Shown here one piece after another: positions 25,091 through 33,281 of a stretch of 64,000 bases of DNA. This stretch comes from Halorubellus litoreus (GTDB lineage: Archaea > Halobacteriota > Halobacteria > Halobacteriales > Natrialbaceae), in contig NZ_JAZAQL010000002.1 of assembly GCF_037081675.1 (NCBI RefSeq), forward strand, positions 682,001 through 746,000. The letters are read 5' to 3'. The notes under the pieces were generated by a model. The model had not been told where the DNA came from and ran no database searches. It saw only the letters and a program-made list of their open reading frames with translations. Both the position numbers and the translations under genes were made by a program. Numbering within the stretch: position 1 is the stretch's first letter; each line of letters begins with the position of its first letter.

Positions 25091-25248
25091 TCGTGTCGCA
25101 CGTCAAAGGGGGAGACCTTAAAATCAACTCACGGAACGGCACGATTTATTGAAATCAATCCAACAACATTGTCGAGGGCGTGCCGGTGGCGACGCTCGCG
25201 CTGTGGCGACCCAAGCGACTTAACAGCGGGCGCGCCCACCGATGGAGC

Positions 25249-25881
25249 GTGGACGCGAACCAGCTGGAGACCTCGAACCCGTTCGGGATGGACGACGACT
25301 GCCGGAACTGTCCCGCGCTCTGCGAGACGCGCGAGCACGTCGTGCACGGCTACGGCGACGTCGGCGCGGACTTCCTGTTCGTCGTCGACGCCCCCGGCGC
25401 GGGCGCCGACCAGTCAGGCATCCCGGCGTTCCACGACGCCGGCGGCGACCGCTTCCGGCGCATCCTCGAACGCTGCATGCTCTGTGCGAGCGCCAGCCCC
25501 AAGAACGAACCCGACCTCTCGAACGCGTACGTCACCTCCATCGCGCGCTGTCACCACCCCGAGCGCGACCCGACCGACGAGGAGGTCGGGAACTGCGAGC
25601 CGTACCTGAACGCCGAACTCCGCATGATCAACCCCGAGATACTCGTCCCCGTCGGCGAACGCGCGCTCGCCGAGATCGCCGAAGAGTACACCACGACCGC
25701 GGCGAGCGAGCTGGGCGTCGACGATCACCACGCGACGAGCATCCGCGGCCGCGGGTTCGAACTCGCACCGATGAAATCCCCGGCGGCGATGACCGACGAC
25801 GACGAGCAATCCTTCGTCGAGTTCTTCGCCGAACTCATGGCGTCCGATTATCGACAGACGAAAGGACGACGCGAGCGGTAA
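25249..25881 (+). CDS. Uracil-DNA glycosylase superfamily protein
   Basis: From the GTG at 25249 the product is 210 residues. It has an N-terminal cysteine cluster (C18, C21 and C25 in DDDCRNCPALCETR) like the 4Fe-4S-ligating region of family 4/5 UDGs, then VVDAPGAGADQSGIPAF (the catalytic GEAPG-type loop in altered form) and a conserved core with SIARCHHPERDPTDEEVGNC. It should bind DNA and remove uracil, though the first motif has VDAPGA instead of the commoner GEAPGA. A CTTAA TATA box about 27 nt upstream supports a leaderless GTG start. The frame also opens at 25180, but those residues are not family-like. Confidence 0.8.
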   Translation: MDANQLETSNPFGMDDDCRNCPALCETREHVVHGYGDVGADFLFVVDAPGAGADQSGIPAFHDAGGDRFRRILERCMLCASASPKNEPDLSNAYVTSIARCHHPERDPTDEEVGNCEPYLNAELRMINPEILVPVGERALAEIAEEYTTTAASELGVDDHHATSIRGRGFELAPMKSPAAMTDDDEQSFVEFFAELMASDYRQTKGRRER

Positions 25882-26040
25882 ATACATCGAATACATACCG
25901 TGTATAAAGAAAGAAGGTATCTGACTTTCTAACTAAAGTCTGAGGTTGGAATGTGCTTCCTTTCTGCGAACATGCGTTCTAACCACTTCGGAAATATCAG
26001 ATAGTAAGGATTGAACCTTGGTGGACAAATCGTTCTGTTG

Positions 26041-26904
26041 ATGTCTGGTAAAAAGACACGGCGGAACGCGTTGAAAGCTGCATTGAGTGTCGGTTTGGTG
26101 GGTTTCTCTGGTGTCTCCTCGGGAGCTAAACCGGATGATGATCGTCGTGAATCCCCCGATCAGATCGGGACCGGTTCGAAAAAACTCGACCTCGGTGAAG
26201 TCGAGGGGATGTCAGAACGAGAGTATCGGAATTACGTTGAGAAGGTCCGGTCCGAAGATGGTCTGGAAGCAGCGAAACGGGTAAATCCGTTCTACGAAGA
26301 TGGGCCATCGACCTCTTCGACGCCCGGTGGGGCCAATACGGTCTACGTCGACGCCTGGAATACGAACCTCGACATCGTTCTGGACGACGGCACCCATCTT
26401 GGAGACGTCCAGTGCGACGCGACGCTCTTTAGAAGCGTCGACGCACCAGAGGGGCAGTACCACTATTGGTTCTGGCTCAACTCGAATTCGAAGCCGAATT
26501 CGGGCCCATGGTGGTGGACCGCCAAACCCAACAGCATGGAGAACGGTATCAACGTCATCGACAACGACTTCGCGGTCACCCATTACAAGCCGAAATCGAC
26601 GGTCCCCGTCAGAGAGAAGAAATATCGCATCGGGAGTAAGATCGAATTCGGCGACGTCGGGTACGGAACGACCGATACCGTGTACAAGTCGTACGGGAGG
26701 AATCAACCCATCACCACGATTCAAGGGAACGAAGGAGAGTACCGCGTGCGCTGGGACCTCGGCGATTCGAGTCCCCGGTACGAGAACATCGCGCTGAATG
26801 CGACGGTCCGACTCCGAAGCGATCGAAAACTAGAGAAGGACAGCGAGATTCCCTCTGGACTGTTCACTTGGTACCCCACAGGCACGATGAAGCGCACGTT
26901 CTGA
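26041..26904 (+). CDS. Secreted Tat-signal protein of unknown function, low-GC
   Basis: The 287-residue product begins MSGKKTRRNALKAALSVGLVG, a short twin-arginine-like signal, then a polar mature part. That part is rich in Trp/Tyr stretches (HYWFWLNSNSKPNSGPWWW) and ends RSDRKLEKDSEIPSGLF before a basic tail. No domain is recognised. The ATG at 26041 is preferred over a TTG at 26011. Base composition and codon use are visibly less GC-rich and less acidic than flanking genes, pointing to recent acquisition. The following gene, an exported propeller lipoprotein, starts 28 nt downstream and shares this composition, so the two may be a cassette for a surface structure. Confidence 0.75.
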   Translation: MSGKKTRRNALKAALSVGLVGFSGVSSGAKPDDDRRESPDQIGTGSKKLDLGEVEGMSEREYRNYVEKVRSEDGLEAAKRVNPFYEDGPSTSSTPGGANTVYVDAWNTNLDIVLDDGTHLGDVQCDATLFRSVDAPEGQYHYWFWLNSNSKPNSGPWWWTAKPNSMENGINVIDNDFAVTHYKPKSTVPVREKKYRIGSKIEFGDVGYGTTDTVYKSYGRNQPITTIQGNEGEYRVRWDLGDSSPRYENIALNATVRLRSDRKLEKDSEIPSGLFTWYPTGTMKRTF

Positions 26905-26932
26905 AAGCACGCTAACAACACCCTCTCCCACT

Positions 26933-28111
26933 ATGATTCGAAGACGAGTCCTCGGGTGTCTGGCTGGCCTCTCGGTTTCGACTACGGCTGGATGTGTCTC
27001 GATGTTCCCCGGGCAACGCGGTACAGACGCGCCAGACGCCGACTACGTCAACGTCGGTGATGACTGGCCGATACTCGCCGCAGACGTGAACAACACCGGG
27101 AGAAGAGCGAACAGCGGCATCTCGGAAGTGCCGACGACGAGATGGCGTGTCACCAGTGGTCGGCCCTTCGACGCGGGTGCGGTCGTCGAAGACGGTATGG
27201 TGTTCGCTGGTACCGAAGATGGCCAGGTGCTCGCTGTCGATGAAGCGACTGGCGAGGTCGCATGGAAGACCGAAGTCGATGCTCGACGACTCGTCGAACC
27301 CGTTGCCAGCGGAGATGGCATCGTTGTCGCAGGTCGAGGCGATGGATTCCTCTCAGTTCTCTCCAGAGACGACGGCAGTCTCGCTTTTGCTGTCGACTCT
27401 GGAGAGACTCGAGCGGTGACGGAGGCACCGACGGTGAACGACGGAGTCTGTTATGTACCCGTAGACGTCCAGTCCGGCGACCAGACGAGAGGACGACTGG
27501 TCGCCATCGATCTCGAAGCCGGAGACAAGGAGTGGGAGCTCGATTTTCCATCACCGATATCCACACCTGCGCTCTCCGACGGCGAACTCTACGTCGGCAC
27601 GGTTGACGGGACGCTGGTTTCGGTCGATAGTCGACGTGTCGAGCGGAATCGCATCGCAAGGACCGAGGGGAACGTCACGTGTCCGCCTACCGTCGTGGAC
27701 GGTGTCGTCTACTGCGGCGGTATGAACGGCGTCGTGCACGCATTCGACACTCGGAACACGGGACGGACGTGGACGACACAGTTGCAAAGACCTGTTCGTG
27801 CGTCTCCGGCCGTCGACGAGAAATCGGTTTACGCGATGGATATGGGTGGGACGGTGGTACGAATCAACCGACGGAGCGGAGAGACCGCATGGGAGTTCCA
27901 GACCGCACCCGTGACGACTGCCCGGTCGATCTCCCTCGTCGGAGAGATCGTATACGTCCCGACCGATCGCGGAGTCGTGGGTATTGACAAGAATACTGGC
28001 TCGGAGCGATGGCAGTGGTCCGGCGGGAACGTCAATCACTCTGCTCCTGCTGTCGCAAATGGGACGGTTTATTTGACGTCAACGGAAGGCGACGTCGTGG
28101 CTGTGTCTTAA
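26933..28111 (+). CDS. PQQ-type beta-propeller lipoprotein
   Basis: The 392-residue protein starts MIRRRVLGCLAGLSVSTTAGC, a signal with a lipobox (TAGC, Cys21), so it should be anchored at the cell surface. The rest is a WD-/PQQ-like propeller. Repeats such as GMVFAGTEDGQVLAVDEATGEVAWKTE-type blades recur about seven times (VYVPTDRGVVGIDKNTGS and VYLTSTEGDVVAVS are the last two). The YxGxxDGxxxAxD blade pattern is that of PQQ-binding-like propellers, but PQQ binding itself is not shown. It is probably a protein-binding scaffold. It is divergent in GC from the core genes and follows the Tat-signal gene by 28 nt, suggesting joint transfer. Confidence 0.85.
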   Translation: MIRRRVLGCLAGLSVSTTAGCVSMFPGQRGTDAPDADYVNVGDDWPILAADVNNTGRRANSGISEVPTTRWRVTSGRPFDAGAVVEDGMVFAGTEDGQVLAVDEATGEVAWKTEVDARRLVEPVASGDGIVVAGRGDGFLSVLSRDDGSLAFAVDSGETRAVTEAPTVNDGVCYVPVDVQSGDQTRGRLVAIDLEAGDKEWELDFPSPISTPALSDGELYVGTVDGTLVSVDSRRVERNRIARTEGNVTCPPTVVDGVVYCGGMNGVVHAFDTRNTGRTWTTQLQRPVRASPAVDEKSVYAMDMGGTVVRINRRSGETAWEFQTAPVTTARSISLVGEIVYVPTDRGVVGIDKNTGSERWQWSGGNVNHSAPAVANGTVYLTSTEGDVVAVS

Positions 28112-28184
28112 TCAGCTACCCAACGTCCCTCGAGAACGTCCGTCCAGAGTGCTGCGATGGGTTCTGACTTGTCGACGGGAGCTG

Positions 28185-28391
28185 CTACCAGTACCGTGTC
28201 GTCTTCGTTCGCGCGCCGGTCCAGCCGAGCGCGACGACGCCGACGGCGAGCAGTGCGACGAGCGCGACGACGGCGCCCGTGGAGACGGGACGGAACTCGC
28301 CCACGCGGAGGCCGAACGCGGCGAGCGACCCCACGCCGCCGAGTGCGACGAGGAGCGACCCGAGGAACCCGAGGAGTCGAAGTCGATTCAT
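28185..28391 (-). CDS. Small two-helix membrane protein
   Basis: The 68-residue protein has two hydrophobic segments (LLGFLGSLLVALGGVGSLAAF and VVALVALLAVGVVALGW) and a basic C-terminus. The ATG at 28391 is preferred over an in-frame ATG at 28418, because a TTTTAT TATA box overlaps that upstream ATG at about 27 nt spacing, giving a leaderless start. Nothing identifies a function. It is divergent from the DUF2064 gene. Confidence 0.65.
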   Translation of the reverse strand: MNRLRLLGFLGSLLVALGGVGSLAAFGLRVGEFRPVSTGAVVALVALLAVGVVALGWTGARTKTTRYW

Positions 28392-28459
28392 GCCCGGGAG
28401 TTCCCCCAGCGCGGACATAAAACGGCGGGTTGAAGGACGGCGCGACCCGACCGTGTGCT

Positions 28460-29221
28460 ATGACTCTCGTCGCCGTGCTCGCGGACCCGCCACGCCCCGG
28501 ACTCGTCCTGGACTCGCTCGTCGACGACGGCCCGCTCGACGCGACCGAGGCCGCGGACCTCTACGAGGCGAGTCTCAAGGACACGCTCGCCGCCGTCGAC
28601 GACTCGGGCGCGAAACTGCTCGTGAACTACCGCGGCGACGACACCCTCCCCGACGAGCACGTCACGGACACGCCCGCCGAAGCCGAGATTCGAGCGCTCG
28701 CGAGCGACGTCCTCGACTTCGACGCCGAGGACGTCCGGTTCGAGGTCCAGGTCGGCTCCACGTTCGACGGCCGCGTGGGGAACACCGTCACGCACCTGCT
28801 CCGCGAGGACCCGGACGTCTCGAGCGTGCTCGCGACCGACGCCGTCGCGCCGCTCCTCGGCCGGAAGGACGTCGACTCCACGAGTATGAAGCTCCGGCGC
28901 TCGGAGATCGTGCTCGGCCCGAGCACCGACGGTGCCGTCTGGGGCGCAGCGTTCGGCGAGCCCGTCGACTTCGACGGCGCGTACACCACGCCCGCCGTCG
29001 AGACGCTCGCCCAGCGCGGCGTCGACGCCGGCAACGACGTCGGCTTCGCACCCACGTACCCCCGGCTCGACACCGTCCCCGGGCTCCGCGCGACCGTCGC
29101 TCAGATTCGCGCCCGCCAGCACGCCGACCGCGTCGTCCCGCAACGCACCGCGCGGGTCGTCGACGACCTCGGCCTCGCCGTCCGCGACCGGGGCGACGGC
29201 GCCGAACTCGTCCGCGAGTGA
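28460..29221 (+). CDS. DUF2064 glycosyltransferase-like protein (haloarchaeal)
   Basis: The 253-residue protein begins MTLVAVLADPPRPGLVLDSL, the typical start of haloarchaeal DUF2064-like proteins, which have a nucleotidyltransferase/glycosyltransferase A-like fold. Further parts are LLVNYRGDD near 54, VQVGSTFDGRVGNTVTHLL near 95 and MKLRRSEIVLGPSTDGAVW near 137, where the GPSxDGxV loop resembles a sugar-nucleotide site. The substrate is unknown. The ATG at 28460 fits the family start better than the earlier in-frame codon at 28430. GC content is back to the chromosomal level here, so this gene is probably core and separates the two low-GC stretches. Confidence 0.8.
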   Translation: MTLVAVLADPPRPGLVLDSLVDDGPLDATEAADLYEASLKDTLAAVDDSGAKLLVNYRGDDTLPDEHVTDTPAEAEIRALASDVLDFDAEDVRFEVQVGSTFDGRVGNTVTHLLREDPDVSSVLATDAVAPLLGRKDVDSTSMKLRRSEIVLGPSTDGAVWGAAFGEPVDFDGAYTTPAVETLAQRGVDAGNDVGFAPTYPRLDTVPGLRATVAQIRARQHADRVVPQRTARVVDDLGLAVRDRGDGAELVRE

Positions 29222-29284
29222 GCGCGCGACCGAACCACCCCTAACCGACAGGCATAATGGCGTTCTCCCAGAAGCACTGACCGA

Positions 29285-29367
29285 GGTGGGATGGCAGAGC
29301 GGCCCATTGCGCCTGCCTTGAAAGCAGGTGGCGTCATGCCTCCTGGGTTCGAATCCCAGTCCCACCG
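29285..29367 (+). tRNA. tRNA-Ser (anticodon TGA)
   Basis: The acceptor stem GGTGGGA pairs fully with TCCCACC, followed by discriminator G. The anticodon stem-loop is CCTGC-CTTGAAA-GCAGG with anticodon TGA. A long variable arm (TGGCGTCATGCC) identifies a class II tRNA, and the T arm is CTGGG-TTCGAAT-CCCAG. The CCA end is not encoded, as usual in archaea, and no intron is present. A 22-bp copy of its 3' end lies at 29491-29512. Confidence 0.95.
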
Positions 29368-29490
29368 CATCTCGTCGAACGCACACGAGGAGCGGTAGCG
29401 ACGAGTCGCGTTCGACGAGTGTACGACGACTGGATTCGAATCCTATCAGTCGCGCGCAGCGACCGACCGTGAGCGAGCACGTCTGATTTC

Positions 29491-29512
29491 GGTTCGAATC
29501 CCAGTCCCGCCG
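29491..29512 (+). repeat. Duplicated 3' end of tRNA-Ser (possible attachment-site remnant)
   Basis: This stretch repeats the last 22 nt of the tRNA-Ser gene (29346-29367) with one substitution. It covers the T-loop and 3' acceptor half but lacks the rest of a tRNA. Such partial tRNA copies are the typical footprint of tRNA-targeted integrases, but only about 120 nt lie between the copies and no integrase is adjacent, so any element has been lost or lies elsewhere. Confidence 0.5.
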
Positions 29513-29612
29513 TCGTTCCTCCGACCATCACGCGCCGAGCGACAGCGACGAACGCGGTGGTGGACGGGCAGCGGTGTCCGGTCTGTCGCTCGTGACTGCT
29601 CGTGTCCAGTCG

Positions 29613-30020
29613 TCACTCACAGACGATCTCGCGTTCGAGTTCGACGCGGACGCCGTCGCCGCTCGCGCGGATGGTGACGGTGTCGCCGCAGGTGACGTTC
29701 GCGACGGTGCCGGTGGTCGAGTCGCCGCCGTCGAGGGTCGTGCTCCCGGGCGTGAGCGAGACCGTCTCGCCGTCGACCGTCGCGGTGACGGCGCTGAGCG
29801 TGGTGCCTTGCGGGAACTGGTTCGTCACCGTGATGCGAGCGGTCGTGTCGTTCCCGGAGACGTTCGCGGTCACTGCGACGCCGAGGTACGCACGGTCGTC
29901 GTCGACGACAGCGATCTGGATGCCGCGCTCGGCGCTGACCGCGGAGAACGCGCCTGTACCCGCTGTCGTGGCAACGACGACGGCCGCCGCCGCGAGGACA
30001 AGCCACCCACGGCGGCTCAC
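29613..30020 (-). CDS. DUF1102-type secreted protein
   Basis: The 135-residue product starts with a GTG at 30020 that overlaps the stop of the DUF7344 regulator (GTGA). The signal-like segment VSRRGWLVLAAAAVVVATTAG is followed by GTGAFSAVSAERG, the usual mature start of haloarchaeal DUF1102 proteins. The remainder is beta-rich (YLGVAVTANVSGND and ITVTNQFPQGTTLSAV). Its single cysteines are near the end (VTCGD and IVCE). DUF1102 members are exported and have been compared to TasA/camelysin-type fibre proteins; that link is an inference here. It sits in a locus with a second DUF1102 protein, a signal peptidase and a DUF5305 protein. Confidence 0.75.
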   Translation of the reverse strand: MSRRGWLVLAAAAVVVATTAGTGAFSAVSAERGIQIAVVDDDRAYLGVAVTANVSGNDTTARITVTNQFPQGTTLSAVTATVDGETVSLTPGSTTLDGGDSTTGTVANVTCGDTVTIRASGDGVRVELEREIVCE

Positions 30021-30622
30021 GGCTCGCGCACCTCCGCCGGTTTCTCTCTCGCACCGAGGCGCATCCGATAGTAGTTGTCGTAGCAGTGCCCGACGGCCGA
30101 CACGAGGAGCGCCACCGCGAGGAACAACCCGCACGCACCCGGCGACACCCACGAGAACGGCGGAACGCCCATCGACGTCCCCGCGACTGCGAGGAGCGCA
30201 ATCGCGGAGAACCCGAGGTAGTACACGCCCCACGGGACGTCACCGCCCGTGAGTGAATCGACGTAGAAGTTCGCGCGCTCGGCCTCCTCCGAGAGCGACA
30301 CCGTGCCGCGTCGAGCGTCGAAGTCGATGAACCCGTAATCCGCCATCTTCGACAGATGGAACTGGCGGAGCGCGTTCCGCACGCGCTTTCGCTCCCGATG
30401 ATCGAGTTGCTCGACGGGCTTGTCGTACTCCCAGCTCGCGACGCGCTCCGCCAGGTCGCTCACCGACATCGGACCATCAGTTCGCTTCAGCGCGTGAATG
30501 ACGAACCGCCGACGCTGATTGCTGAGCATCTCCAGGACCGCATCGCGCGAGAACGAGGCGTTCGCGGGCTCGTCGGCGTCCGCCGTTCCCCCGGTGGCGG
30601 ACGGCGACCGTGCTTCGCTCAT
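30017..30622 (-). CDS. DUF7344-type winged-helix regulator with two membrane segments
   Basis: The 201-residue protein has an N-terminal winged helix of the DUF7344 type (about 25-95: LEMLSNQRRRFVIHALKRT, then LAERVASWEYDKPVEQL and RKRVRNALRQFHLSKMADYGF). Two hydrophobic helices (about 133-152 and 160-183) follow. Membrane-anchored transcription factors of this form are abundant in haloarchaea. It is the first gene of a pair with the DUF1102 gene (4-nt overlap) and faces the divergent second DUF1102 operon, so it is a good candidate for the local regulator of both. Binding sites are not known, but an AT-rich dyad at 30731-30749 lies about 110 nt upstream. Confidence 0.82.
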   Translation of the reverse strand: MSEARSPSATGGTADADEPANASFSRDAVLEMLSNQRRRFVIHALKRTDGPMSVSDLAERVASWEYDKPVEQLDHRERKRVRNALRQFHLSKMADYGFIDFDARRGTVSLSEEAERANFYVDSLTGGDVPWGVYYLGFSAIALLAVAGTSMGVPPFSWVSPGACGLFLAVALLVSAVGHCYDNYYRMRLGAREKPAEVREP

Positions 30623-31126
30623 CGTCCTCGATCCACGACCGGCGTACTTCCCCCTCGATACGGTACGTCAGACAAGGACTGCTGCCCCCTCATAGCAGCG
30701 AAAGCCACGCAAGGCGTGCAATTTGTTATTCGCAGAATATGCGGAATGGTGAGTAAGTTCCGCAATCCTACCGAGAACCAGTTTATCCGATGGCTCTCTT
30801 GGTGCCGCTCCGCTGTTGGCCATCTCCCGTCTCCGACCTGTTGTCAGAAGCTATCCAGTGGCTCACCAATCCGTTCACATATCCGGGAGAGTCGAAAACC
30901 ACCGTTACCGCGATTACGTTCGCTCGTAAACGACGTTCGCCGAATTGCTGTCCCTCTATGTGAGTCGTACAGCGGGAATTGCACTGGCAGATGGCATTCT
31001 CCATCGCTTTTGCGGGCTGTATATTCCAATACTGGACCCGGTTCACTATCGAGGTACGCACTCCGCGATGGAACGGCGTCTCCAGCCGGCGAGTCGGGGA
31101 GTGCGCAACAAACAGCACATCGAACT
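30623..31126. other. Long lower-GC intergenic region between divergent exported-protein operons
   Basis: These 504 nt hold no believable gene; the open frames have low-quality composition. A dyad-like ATTCGCA...TGCGGAAT element (30731-30749) and a short hairpin CTGCT...AGCAG (about 30679-30697) are visible. TATA-like GTATATTCC at about 31018 may drive the rightward operon with a leader of some 80 nt. Promoter control of both directions probably resides here. Confidence 0.45.
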
Positions 31127-31702
31127 ATGGAACGCAGAAAATTCGTTGTCGGCTTAGGATCGCTCGCTGCCGGTGCAAGCGCTGTGATGGGCACTGGAGC
31201 GATTACGGACTCTACGATGGAACGTGGCGTGAAAGGCAGAGTTGCTGCTGACGGTCCGAACAGCGCGTACATCGAGGTCCGTCCGAGCTCGAACGCTGGA
31301 AACGAAGAACACGTTCGTTTCAATCCGAGCACGGGCGAGATGCAGGTGTACTTCGGAGACATCGGCTCTGGCGGCGCGGGTCTCAACCCCGACTCTCGCA
31401 ATTACTTCGACGTCGTGTTTTTCGTGGAGAATCAGAACCCGTCGGGGAACTCCAGCCACGGCTACTTCCTCTGGTTCGAGGACGTGCCCAGCAGGCTGAA
31501 CTTCTACGTCGACAGTCAGGATCCCGACGCCACCAGCCTGGTTGGAAAGAGTAACGCCCGACAGATGGATTGGGGAGGCGAAGCGCAGCTTCCCGTCGGC
31601 GTCTGTGTCGACCTCATCGACTCCGGCCTCACCGCTGGAGACAGCCTGCCCTGGGACGAGGACGACGAGTTCACGATGCACATCGAGAAGCGAAACGTCT
31701 AG
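31127..31702 (+). CDS. DUF1102-type exported protein, second copy
   Basis: The 191-residue protein starts MERRKFVVGLGSLAAGASAVMG, a signal-like lead ending near GTGAIT, then a beta-rich mature part (YIEVRPSSNAGNEEHVRF, then YFDVVFFVENQNPSG and HGYFLWFEDVPSRLNFYVD). The pattern of signal, GTGA, V/I-rich strand and a charged Asp/Asn end (MHIEKRNV) is that of haloarchaeal DUF1102 proteins. It precedes a signal peptidase I gene by 92 nt and is probably its main substrate. Codon use is less GC-rich than the core. The assembly role (fibre, pilus or surface layer) is inferred from the gene set, not from the protein alone. Confidence 0.72.
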   Translation: MERRKFVVGLGSLAAGASAVMGTGAITDSTMERGVKGRVAADGPNSAYIEVRPSSNAGNEEHVRFNPSTGEMQVYFGDIGSGGAGLNPDSRNYFDVVFFVENQNPSGNSSHGYFLWFEDVPSRLNFYVDSQDPDATSLVGKSNARQMDWGGEAQLPVGVCVDLIDSGLTAGDSLPWDEDDEFTMHIEKRNV

Positions 31703-31794
31703 TCAGCGCTTACAACCAATTCTTTTTTCAATCAACGTCACCCCTTACTGTATTCGGTTCATTACGATATTCGTCCCAACCGTCCACGGATAGT

Positions 31795-32928
31795 ATGAGC
31801 CTCAAATCGGTCTTCTCACTGTTTGTTGAACTCTTGGTTATCGTGCTCTTGGTGGGGCTCCTCGCCGGTCTGTTCCTCGGACAGCCGGTCGGACTTGCGT
31901 ACGTCGAGACCGAAAGCATGGCACCGACGCTGGAACCCAACGACGGGTTTATATCGATTCCCGCGTCCATCGCTGGTCCTGTCTCACCTGGTGATGTCAT
32001 CGTGTTTCGGGCGGAAGTCATCCATGGCGGCGGCCTCGTGACTCATCGCGTAATCGAAAGAACGGAAGCGGGGTATATCACGAAAGGAGACGCGAATCCG
32101 TTCACGGACCAACGGGGGAGCGACGAACCCACAGTGACGGACCAACGGATAGTTGCGAAAGCACTGGCAGTGAACGGTCGCGTCCTGGTGATTCCATCGT
32201 TGGGTGACTTCGTGACGACGACGAAGGGCGTCATTGGGTCGATTCAACGACATACATCGGCTGCAATTGGAACGCGGGCATTCCTCGGGACCACGGGCCT
32301 CGTCTATCTCACGACGATCCTCTGTCTCTGTGTGTATGGCGCGATGCTGGTCTACGGCCGACGTCAGTCATCTGAACGAAGGTCCGGACGGGATGTTGGT
32401 CGATCGGTGGGGGCTGACGCTCGATACCCCCTAGCGCTGATGGCGCTGTTTCTCGTTGCATCGACGAGTGCACCGATGCTCATGGCCTCCGGGACGCAGA
32501 AGATTGACGTGCGAAGCGATTCGGCGGAACGCGTCTCACTGGAGGTCTCGAACAACGGGCTCCTCGGAACGACGACGATACTCGAACCGAAAAGCGATCG
32601 AATTCGTATCGAACCGACGTCTGTGAGCGTCGGTCCTGGAGCAACGGAGACGGTCTCTATCAGGGTCCTGCCTGGACGTAGTGGCGACACCCAATACCGA
32701 TGGTTCGGGCAGCATCGATATCTCACGGTTCTCCCGCCATCTGTGATTCGTGTTCTCTTTTCACTCCATCCACTGGCGCCAGTCGTCGTTATCGACACGC
32801 TCGTGGGTGGGTCCTTCTATCTTCTTGGCATCTCCCTCGTGGGGTCTGGTCGGGTGCGCAATCGTTCCCGACGGGCAACGGCGTCAGTAACGTCTCGCCT
32901 TCGTCGAGCGATAGTGTGGAATCGATAG
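31795..32928 (+). CDS. Signal peptidase I fused to an extracytoplasmic domain (SipW-like)
   Basis: The 377-residue protein starts with a membrane segment (about 7-30) and an S26 peptidase domain. The nucleophile is Ser41 in YVETESMAPTLEPND, the general-base His is His84 in VTHRVI, and Asp98 in KGDANPFTDQ completes the Ser-His-Asp arrangement seen in archaeal and SipW-type enzymes, which replace the bacterial Lys. A second membrane pair and an Ig-like domain (about 235-300: IDVRSDSAERVSLEVSNNG) follow, then a C-terminal membrane helix. The extra domain suggests a dedicated processing/assembly enzyme for the neighbouring DUF1102 proteins, as SipW is for TasA. This substrate link is inferred from position. 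Confidence 0.85.
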   Translation: MSLKSVFSLFVELLVIVLLVGLLAGLFLGQPVGLAYVETESMAPTLEPNDGFISIPASIAGPVSPGDVIVFRAEVIHGGGLVTHRVIERTEAGYITKGDANPFTDQRGSDEPTVTDQRIVAKALAVNGRVLVIPSLGDFVTTTKGVIGSIQRHTSAAIGTRAFLGTTGLVYLTTILCLCVYGAMLVYGRRQSSERRSGRDVGRSVGADARYPLALMALFLVASTSAPMLMASGTQKIDVRSDSAERVSLEVSNNGLLGTTTILEPKSDRIRIEPTSVSVGPGATETVSIRVLPGRSGDTQYRWFGQHRYLTVLPPSVIRVLFSLHPLAPVVVIDTLVGGSFYLLGISLVGSGRVRNRSRRATASVTSRLRRAIVWNR

Positions 32929-32966
32929 GCCGAAGCTCGAAGGTCGTGTGAACGAGGGGCCGTCTC

Positions 32967-33281
32967 TCAGAGAGCTTTCACCACATCGAACTGACGGGTA
33001 TACGTCGACTGCACCCAGTCATCGAGGACGACGTCGAGCTGCGAATCGGCGGCGTCGAGATCGGTGCTATCCGTCGAAGCGAGGTGCTGCCAGTGGCCTT
33101 CTGCGTCGTCGTAACCGAGTGCATGAGCTCCCGTTGTTGTCGCGATCTTGATTGCGTAAAATCGAACCTCATCGTTGTCTGTGATTCCGCCGTACGGAAC
33201 CGCACTGACGAGGCGGTCGTCGAGGGCCACGAGTTCGTCGCTCAGGAGTGGTCTCCTCGGAAGTTGGGTGATTCGCTTCAT
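32967..33281 (-). CDS. Small hypothetical protein
   Basis: The 104-residue protein has a basic lead (MKRITQLPRRPLL) and a mixed alpha/beta-looking core (VSAVPYGGITDNDEVRFYAIKIATTTGAH is longer than any recognised motif and is described only in parts here: FYAIKIATTTG and GYDDAEGHWQHLA). It has no signal, membrane segment or cysteine. The gene is convergent with the signal peptidase gene and divergent from the DUF5305 gene. Its composition is intermediate between the low-GC genes and the core. I cannot assign a role. Confidence 0.6.
   Translation of the reverse strand: MKRITQLPRRPLLSDELVALDDRLVSAVPYGGITDNDEVRFYAIKIATTTGAHALGYDDAEGHWQHLASTDSTDLDAADSQLDVVLDDWVQSTYTRQFDVVKAL

Noticed and set aside
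30356..31126. Plus-strand frame extending the second DUF1102 gene far upstream
   Set aside because: It runs antisense through the regulator gene and the promoter; the protein-like part begins at the ATG at 31127 with a signal sequence.
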